Source: Hymenopus coronatus (lineage: Eukaryota; Arthropoda; Insecta; Mantodea; Hymenopodidae). From it: a stretch of DNA of 64,000 nucleotides. Positions 57,649 through 64,000 of the stretch are shown in pieces (position 1 is the first letter of the stretch; every line of letters begins with the position of its first letter). The notes under the pieces were generated by a model. The model had not been told where the DNA came from. It did no database searches and worked only from the letters and a program-made list of their open reading frames with translations. Both the position numbers and the translations under genes were made by a program. The stretch spans positions 18,965,001 to 19,029,000 of the forward strand of contig CM060880.1 of the NCBI GenBank assembly GCA_030762935.1, read 5' to 3'.

Positions 57649-58069
57649 TTTGTTGTTGTTAGTATTTGTGAAATATATTAGTAAGCCTGGAACTATTTTT
57701 ATCATTTCTTGTGTATGTTATTGCTAGGACTATGATTTTTATGATGAAACATATATTTTTGGAATTAAATTTAATGAGTGAATGTTGTTTATAAGAGCAT
57801 ATTTTAATGAGTAAGTTTCATAATTTCACTCTTTCAAGAAGTAAGGAACTTTTCTAAGACAACTTATTTATTCTGTGTTTATTTAAACAGTTAAATTCCT
57901 TAGAATTACAACTGCGGTTTGTTTCCTGGAAAATGGTATAAATCGACCTTCCTCCTGTAATTTGTTTGGATTTACAACATGGACTTGATCCTTACTTATC
58001 ACTTTAGTTTATACTAAAGAGATATCTATTTATGCCTACCTATAATTTGGGCACCACTGCAGACCAGTG

Positions 58070-58150
58070 TCTTATTTGGGATGACTCCATGGTAACATCT
58101 GCGGTCCAAATTCTGGAGTCCTGGGTTCAAATCCCGAGGGCCAGCCAATA
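58070..58150 (+). mobile_element. tRNA-like SINE head
   Basis: actccatggtaacatctgcg and the B box gggttcaaatcccgagggc. No canonical tRNA fold can be completed. Confidence 0.45.
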
Positions 58151-58497
58151 TGTTGTTTGTTTTTTTTCCTTTCCCCTCAATCACCAAGATATACATCGGA
58201 TAGATATTTAAAATCATGAACCGAAAGTGAAAGCAGCTGGTTCATGATAGTGAAAGCAGCTGGTCTAGACAATATCCCATCTGCTTGTCGCAGAGTTAAG
58301 TAGTATGATGTAAGGGGATGAGATGTGAAAGGCTTAACTGTATTTTGCCATCTGACGGCAGATGGTAGAGCAGCTAGAATGGATGGCATTCTGACTGCAT
58401 TGGCTTAGCCCAAGACAAAAGTAGTGTGGTAGAGGGAGAAACCTTGAAGGCTATTATCCACCACATACTGTCAATGAAGAATCCTTCTGAACAGATG

Positions 58498-58795
58498 TCA
58501 CCCTCCATGGTGTAATGGATACCATGCTGACTTCATATACCCAAGGTTGTGGGTTCAAACCCGGCGGAGGCCGATGGATTTTTTCGGGCGTAAAAATCCT
58601 TAGCATGGCTTCCTTTGGAAGGGAAGTAAAGCCATTGGTCCTGTGTCGTAGATTTACGGCACGTAAAAGAACCTCAAGCCTGATTGAGAGGCCTCTGAGC
58701 AAAATTAAGCGTTTTTTCACGCCCAATTTAAAATGGGACGCTGAGAACCACAGCAGATAAAGAACGTCCATAAATAACACAACATTTCATTTTTC
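58498..58795 (+). mobile_element. SINE-B, best-preserved copy
   Basis: tRNA-like head ccctccatggtgtaatggat with accatgctgac, B box gtgggttcaaacccggcg, body cttagcatggcttcctttgg, gatttacggcacgtaaaaga, gcaaaattaagcg, and tail tccataaataacacaaca. The open frames over it on both strands are artefacts. Confidence 0.9.
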
Positions 58796-58799
58796 TGAA

Positions 58800-59940
58800 C
58801 AGATCCATCATAATAAGACCTAGGTGTTAAAGCAACATAAAATAAAATAGAATTAAAAGTGTTTTTGACAGCAAAGCTTTCTCTTAATTGTTTAGAATTA
58901 TACATTTGCTGAACAAGTGCAGCATAGACCATGATATCCTACCATTGTCGTGTGGAAAAACAACTGAACTAAAGCAAGCAAATGTTCAGAAAGTGATTTA
59001 TTTATCCATTTTAAACGTGTTCCTTTCATGATGGCTGAAGTAGAAAGGAGGCATGCATCATACTTTCGAAGTGTGATGCATGCCAATACAAAGTCTTTAT
59101 TTGAAAATTTATTCAAAAATTTAACTGTGTTGTAGTGCACTGCCCTGACTTATTAGAAAATTTCAGATTTCATAACAAGTAGGAAGTCTTAGTTAAGGCT
59201 TAACCATTTAGGCACAGTGTCAAAATGTGACACAACACAAAAGTTTTTGAGGTCATGACTCCTCAGAAATGCTGACAAAAGCTGACAGCCGACCTAGTTG
59301 TGCTATGTCCATCATTCTGCGATCACATGACTGATCATCAGAGTTAAGATCCTGTTCTTAAGTAACTCAGGTTAGCGAGCATTTCTATATTGCCAATATT
59401 AAAGTTAGCTGTTAAGTTACTCTTAACCCCCCAATCTTCTCCCATCTTCTTTAGGTTAAGATTATCCCCCTTTCCCATTTCACCTTTCCTTGGTCACCAT
59501 CTCCACACCTCTTACAAGACAAAATCCATCTGAGTTACCAACCCCATAGGATTATCAGTTGGGGGTGAGAGGGTTAGTAACCATCGAACTCGGGGTATCC
59601 TGTTATATACTGTAAACCAGGGCACAAACTGAAGTAAAAACAAGCATTTTAAAAAAGGTATCACAGAGAAATCACACAATACATTAACTGTGTAATGAGT
59701 TTCTCATGTATATTTTATTCTTAGATAAATAATTTATGGTCAAAAACTTATGAATTTGTTTTACAACTGAAATTTTATCTATTAATACTGTTAGGTGATT
59801 TATTTTTACTGTATGCTTTTGTACATTTTAAGTCTTAAAAATCCTAATCTCGGTTATTAATTAACCTTAATGCTTTCTAATAGAAATCAAAAAATAGGAA
59901 CATACTGAAAGGTCATGTCATAGTAGGTACTTGATATTAT
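58800..59940. other. Intergenic sequence, unassigned
   Basis: No gene or recognised repeat. The only structure seen is a short inverted repeat (aggcatgcatcatactttcg and gaagtgtgatgcatgcc, about 59048-59085). Confidence 0.4.
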
Positions 59941-60850
59941 ATTACTGAGTTGCTCCTCCACCAGCCCTTGAAATTGCAATGACATTGAGGCATGGACTCT
60001 ACGAGCAGCTGGAATCATTTTGGTGCATATATTGGCTAACATCTCTTGCAGTGCTGACTTCTTGTATAGTTGGTGCTAAGTTCATTGAGCGTACACCAGT
60101 ATTGACAGCATCCCATAAATGCTCAATTGGATTAAGGTCAGGCAATCTGGAGGGCCAAACCATGATCGTGAATTCACACTGGAATATTCATCTAACCACC
60201 TACATATAACCAAAGAATGTGAACACCTCACATTAACATGTTGAAAAATGCCATCTCCATAATGCTGGAAAGGATTGCAAATGGTTTGAAAGAATGTCCA
60301 CGTACTGTGAATTGTTAATGATCCCTGCACCGGAACAATAGGGTCTAATGGCAGCCATGAGAACATAGCCCAGACCATAACTGAGCCACCTCCAGCCTGG
60401 GCACAACCATTTTTTTTAATAATAATTAAATGCCTACTTTTACTACTTATGGCACGCAGGCGATGACATGGAATGAAGATGGAGCACCGGTGGAATGTGA
60501 TGGCAGGGAAACCGGAGAACCCAAAGCAAAACCCATCCCTAACCACTCAGCTGGAGCGAACATTGGGCACAACCATGCAGGATCCATAGCTTCATGGGGC
60601 ATAAGCCACACTCTCATGTGCTCATCAACTCAATATATTGGGAACCATGGTCCATTGAACGTAATACATGTTGCTACTGCTCCATGGTCCTGTGACAATG
60701 TTCGCAGGTGCCTGCCAAGGGATAGGAATCAGTTGTCAACTTTTGAAGATTATGTGGTGCAATTGTTTATTTAGTCTGATAGAAATGGGTTCCATGCACA
60801 ACTTTCAAATGGGTGGTGATGTGACTCACAGTAGTTCTTGAAGCACCTGA
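59940..60850 (-). mobile_element. Tc1-like transposase relic split by a SINE-A
   Basis: Minus strand: an RSMDHGSQ segment, then (after removal of the SINE) AQAGGGSVMVWAMFSWLPLD, PFQHYGDGIFQHVNVRCSHS and WPPDLNPIEHLWDAV-type sequence in a shifted frame. These are the GGGSVMVWG, QQDNAPCH and PDLNPIEHLWD regions of Tc1 transposases. The second catalytic Asp is replaced (QHVNVRC), so it is inactive. Confidence 0.8.
60411..60563 (-). mobile_element. SINE-A with 13-bp target duplication
   Basis: tgggcacaaccat stands at both borders (60398-60410 and 60564-60576). The minus strand reads gttcgctccagctgagtggt (tRNA-like head) to ttaattattattaaaaaaaa. It is inserted into a Tc1 relic. Confidence 0.92.
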
Positions 60851-60881
60851 TTAAGGGAATGGTAACCAGAAATTCTCCTTA

Positions 60882-61475
60882 ATAAAAATCTGATATTCCA
60901 TTCATACAACTTTCTCTACCTGTTCCACAAACAAACTATCCTTATAAAAGATTATTCTTCTATCTACTTTGTGCTAATCAAGATAAACATTAACAGAAAT
61001 GGTCTTACTGCTTTGTTATAAATAGAAGGAAAGTAAGGGAATACACCATGCTAAAGTGATAGTCACAGCTTTTAAAAGCTCATCGCTATGCAACTGTCAT
61101 TAAAATCAAATTCTCTTTACATGGCCAGGAGTAACACAAATGAAAAACAGGTGACAGCCTCCTGTTTGATTAAAAAAAAAAAAAAAAAAAAAGTATAGTA
61201 TAGAACATAAACTGTGTTTTAACAAGATCTACATTTCTTATGTAGTAACCTTTTGTCGATCTCTTATGGTTTACCAGTCATGCAAAAGGAGAATGAAGAG
61301 AAAGTGCTTCAGAAACTATTCCCAGAAAATTCAAGATATACATTTTACTAGTCATGTAAATATCTTTAATATATGGTATTTTAATCAAAATTGTTAGATT
61401 CGTTTTTGAGATAGTCAAAATTTTCTAAAACTTTCTTCTCTACCTATATACAAGTACAAAGTATAGACAAAAAGT
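60882..61475 (+). repeat. CAR copy lacking its CA-bearing third
   Basis: atctgatattccattcatac to aaattttctaaaacttt, joined directly to the end palindrome ctacctatatacaagtacaa. Confidence 0.8.
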
Positions 61476-61514
61476 CTCTACTTGTGCTCAACAGCTTTCA
61501 TTTATTTGATTGTT

Positions 61515-61890
61515 TTAAAGCTCAATTGAATTTAACCAAAACATGTCCAGCAATTATCCCAGGATGAGTTGCATCCATTTTGCAGCCATTGGGCATCTCC
61601 ATAAGCAAGCCTTTTAAGGGCCACCTGAGAGGGTTTTACACTAACTGAGATGGTGGAGAGCATGCACAATTCAATAAAAAGCAGGAAAATCAAGTGACCA
61701 TTGCTATAATTTGTGAGTGGACTTTGCGTGCTTGGGGATTGATCACTCCTGAAATTGTTGAAAAGAGTTTAAAAAGTCTGGAATAACATGTGCATTAGAA
61801 GGCTTCGAAGACGATCTATTCAAATAATGCAAATAAAATGAAGATTCAGACTTTACAATGACAACAGCTGTGAAGACAGTGACAACGATA
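61515..61890 (+). mobile_element. pogo/Tigger transposase C-terminal fragment
   Basis: Across frames: KTCPAIIPG, SILQPLGISISKPFKGHLRG, then ITPEIVEKSFKKSGITCALE with GFEDDLF. This matches the C-terminus of pogo/Tigger-type DDE transposases (pattern TSxLQPLDVxxNKPFK...SFKKCGISNALDGxEDD). It is 5' truncated, with stops. Confidence 0.75.
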
Positions 61891-61904
61891 TCCCTGTGAT
61901 TTCA

Positions 61905-62152
61905 CAGTTTTTTTTTATGGATGCTCTTTAAAGGCCTAGTGTCCCATTCTGAATTGCACATTAAAGACTGCTTAATTTTGTTCAGAGGCCTCTTTATCAG
62001 GCTTGAGGTTCTTTTACATTGCATAAATCTACAACGCAGGACCAATGGCTTTTCTAAAGGAAGCCATGCTGAAGATTTTTATGCCCTCTGCTTGGTTTGA
62101 ACCCACAACCTTGGAAACCAGAGACTAGCAAGTTACCCTAGACCATGGAGGA
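61905..62152 (-). mobile_element. SINE-B copy
   Basis: cattctgaattgcacattaa, cataaatctacaacgcagga and ctgcttggtttgaacccaca, in minus orientation. Confidence 0.8.
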
Positions 62153-62960
62153 CAACCATGATGATGATGTCCTGTTGTTCCACTATCTGGAGCGTAGGGC
62201 CTTAATGAAGTTTTTCCGTTCAGGTCTATTTCTAGCCATTCTCTTTTTTTCATTCCAGCTTTTTCTCATTTCCTGCAATTCATTTTCCACTGTCCTCCTC
62301 CAAGTTATCCTTGGTGAAATTTTCTTTGTTTTATCTGTAGTTAAATGGGTATTTGTTTTGATTTCAACCACAGCTCCGATTTGTTACTCTATCCATCCAT
62401 CTGATGTTTAATATACATATCGGACAACAATTTATAAATGTTTGTAATTATTTTCCATGTTTCACATCCATATAACACTGATTTTAAATTTTGAGTTTCA
62501 GATATACTCTTCCATATTTGGTATAACTGTACAAAGGCACCATTTGCCTTTCTAATGTAGTTTTAGACATCCTCCATAGTGCCTCCATCTAAAGTGACTA
62601 TACTGCTGAGATATGTAAATGTATTTGTTCTTTCCACTTCTTGCCCAGTTATATCTAAATCTATATTTGCATTTGGATTAATTCTCATTTCTTTTGTTTT
62701 CGAGACGTTTATTTTCAAACCTACATTTGCCGCTTCATTTCTTTAGTTTGGCTAACTTTGATTTCATATCAGATAATCTTTGTGCAAATAAACAAATAAC
62801 ATCAGCAAAATCTATATCTTCTAATTCCATTGGATTCCTCTTTTTCTTTCTTTCACCACATTTTTCATTATATAGTTCATGACCGAAAGGAACATAAATG
62901 TAGATAGGATACAACCTTGTCTAACTCCTGTCATAATCAGGAAGGATTAAGTCAACTTCC
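62150..62960 (-). mobile_element. Non-LTR retrotransposon reverse transcriptase, C-terminal relic
   Basis: Minus strand: GVRQGCILSTFMFLSVMNYI near 62925-62865, LEDIDFADVICLFAQRLSD near 62830-62770 (the catalytic FADD box reads FADV), and RITWRRTVENELQEMRKSWN with EKKRMARNRPERKNFIKALR near 62310-62190. These are the RT palm motifs and the basic C-terminal tail of an endonuclease-type LINE. Frames are broken and the catalytic box is damaged. Confidence 0.78.
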
Positions 62961-63344
62961 CCTCCTGTACTAACAGACATTTATAATCTTCATATAATTT
63001 TCTTATTATATTAATTATTTTGGTTCGGAGAACAACCATAGGTACTGTATTTCTATTCTTCCCTTGAATATGTTTGTGAACTAGGAACATAATTATCTAT
63101 GCCAGTATTAAAAATAAGGATTTTCATGTTATATGTAGTCAATCGTTATTAAAGTTTCAGCCTGCTGTATTTCTTTTTCTACATGCCATGGTCATCCACC
63201 CCATTTCAGAGTTATTGCTGCATATGATGTTAACAGAAAGTTTACTATTAGAACAATGAATTGTGATTACATATGTAAGTTTGATTAGGTATTTCAATTA
63301 AATTCAATTCTCATAAATAGCATTAAAATAATACAGCTAGTTTT

Positions 63345-63500
63345 AGAATATTTTTGAGTTGGGTTTGTAACACTTAAGTATCACTTACGTATAATTTTTC
63401 CAAACCGGTTTCGACGCCATGTGGGCATCATTTTCGATGGATTCCAACTGAATTTCCACAGGGTGTTCTATGTTGAGGTGTGACAATCCCTGGTGGCTGG
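63345..63500 (-). mobile_element. Probable Penelope-like terminal sequence
   Basis: tgagttgggtttgtaacac followed by ccaaaccggtttcgacgcca and tgtgggcatcattttcgatg resembles Penelope-like terminal repeats. It also resembles the reverse of the 45780-45880 border of the other Penelope fragment (ggttttggcaacacatg, then gtttttgtaacac). Confidence 0.45.
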
Positions 63501-63591
63501 GTGACGAACAATTACTCCGCTCCAAACCAATGGATTTTATGAAGGACACGCCTATAGGACATTGCCCCAATTTTGGATGTAAAAACTGAGA

Positions 63592-64000
63592 AAATAATCT
63601 GATGTACTCCATTCACATGACTTTCTCTACATCTCTGTGATAAATGATTGTTAATAAGCTTACTATTTACTTCATGTTAATTGAGATAAACATTAGCATA
63701 AACGGTTTTATCACTTAGTTCCCTGTAGGTAGAAGGGAAATAAGGGGGGGATACACTAGGCTAAACCAACAGTCAAATGCTTTAAAATGTGGTTGCTATG
63801 GTAGAGAAATGCGATTCTTTGCATGGCCACGTGTTCCCATATGAGAAAAGCATAAAGATGTTTTCAGAGGCTATTCCCAGAAAATTCAAGATATACATTT
63901 TATTTGTCATGTAAATATCTTTAATGTACAATATTTTAATCAAAATCGTTAAGAGCCATTTTTGAGAAAATCAAAATTTTCAAAAACTTTTTCATGTAAA
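63592..64000 (+). repeat. CAR repeat, cut by the window edge
   Basis: It starts aatctgatgtactccattca, keeps the block ttcagaggctattcccagaa, and is still within the family at ttttcatgtaaa where the window ends. Confidence 0.9.

Noticed and set aside
58515..58760. Conserved small protein shared by 37304, 48259, 48293, 55723 and 58454
   Set aside because: The similarity is the SINE-B body translated in different frames and strands.
2040..64000. CRISPR array from the regularly recurring repeat
   Set aside because: The units are long, dispersed, on both strands and unequally spaced in an intron-bearing genome.

Overview
This is a eukaryotic, AT-rich, intron-containing and heavily transposon-filled window, most likely from an arthropod nuclear genome. 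The grounds are widely spaced short exons with GT-AG borders, many tRNA-derived SINEs, mariner/Tc1/pogo relics of arthropod type, Penelope-like GIY-YIG remnants and non-LTR retrotransposon fragments. I cannot name the species. Nothing bacterial is present (no operons, ribosome binding sites or CRISPR), and no viral gene was recognised.

Two host genes can be supported, and they converge. On the + strand, seven exons between 3576 and 20423 encode the C-terminal ~85% of a divergent sideroflexin, a mitochondrial inner-membrane amino-acid carrier. All seven join in phase with consensus splice sites, and the first exon(s) are not visible. On the - strand, five exons between 41102 and 23515 encode the C-terminal 377 residues of a protein I do not recognise: low-complexity, with SP/RSP motifs, an acidic block and a C-terminal charged helix. 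The two stop codons lie about 3.1 kb apart.

Most of the rest is repeats. The dominant one, here called CAR, is a non-coding interspersed family of about 0.85-1.1 kb with roughly 30 full or partial copies on both strands, about 15 kb or a quarter of the window by hand estimate. Each copy has a similar 5' start, an internal hairpin, a (CA)n microsatellite at a fixed position and a near-perfect ~40-bp palindrome at its 3' end. Several copies lie head to tail and some form inverted pairs. This resembles helentron-associated (HINE/DINE-1-like) elements, but that assignment is inference.

Other elements: a mariner relic with recognisable ends (474-1647); a 1.31-kb mariner nested inside a CAR copy (32919-34229); two more mariner relics (24846-25250 and 35930-36790); a fold-back derivative with 265-bp arms (48804-49687); a second palindromic element (46509-46790); Tc1-like relics (54720-55610 and 59940-60850, the latter split by a SINE with a 13-bp target duplication); a pogo/Tigger C-terminus (61515-61890); LINE pieces (14720-16140, 38553-39317, 62150-62960); Penelope-like pieces (19215-19790, 45329-45885, probably 63345-63500); and at least five SINE families (A-E).

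All boundaries were read by eye. Exon borders and elements with target duplications are exact to a base or so; other repeat edges are good to about 10-30 bp.
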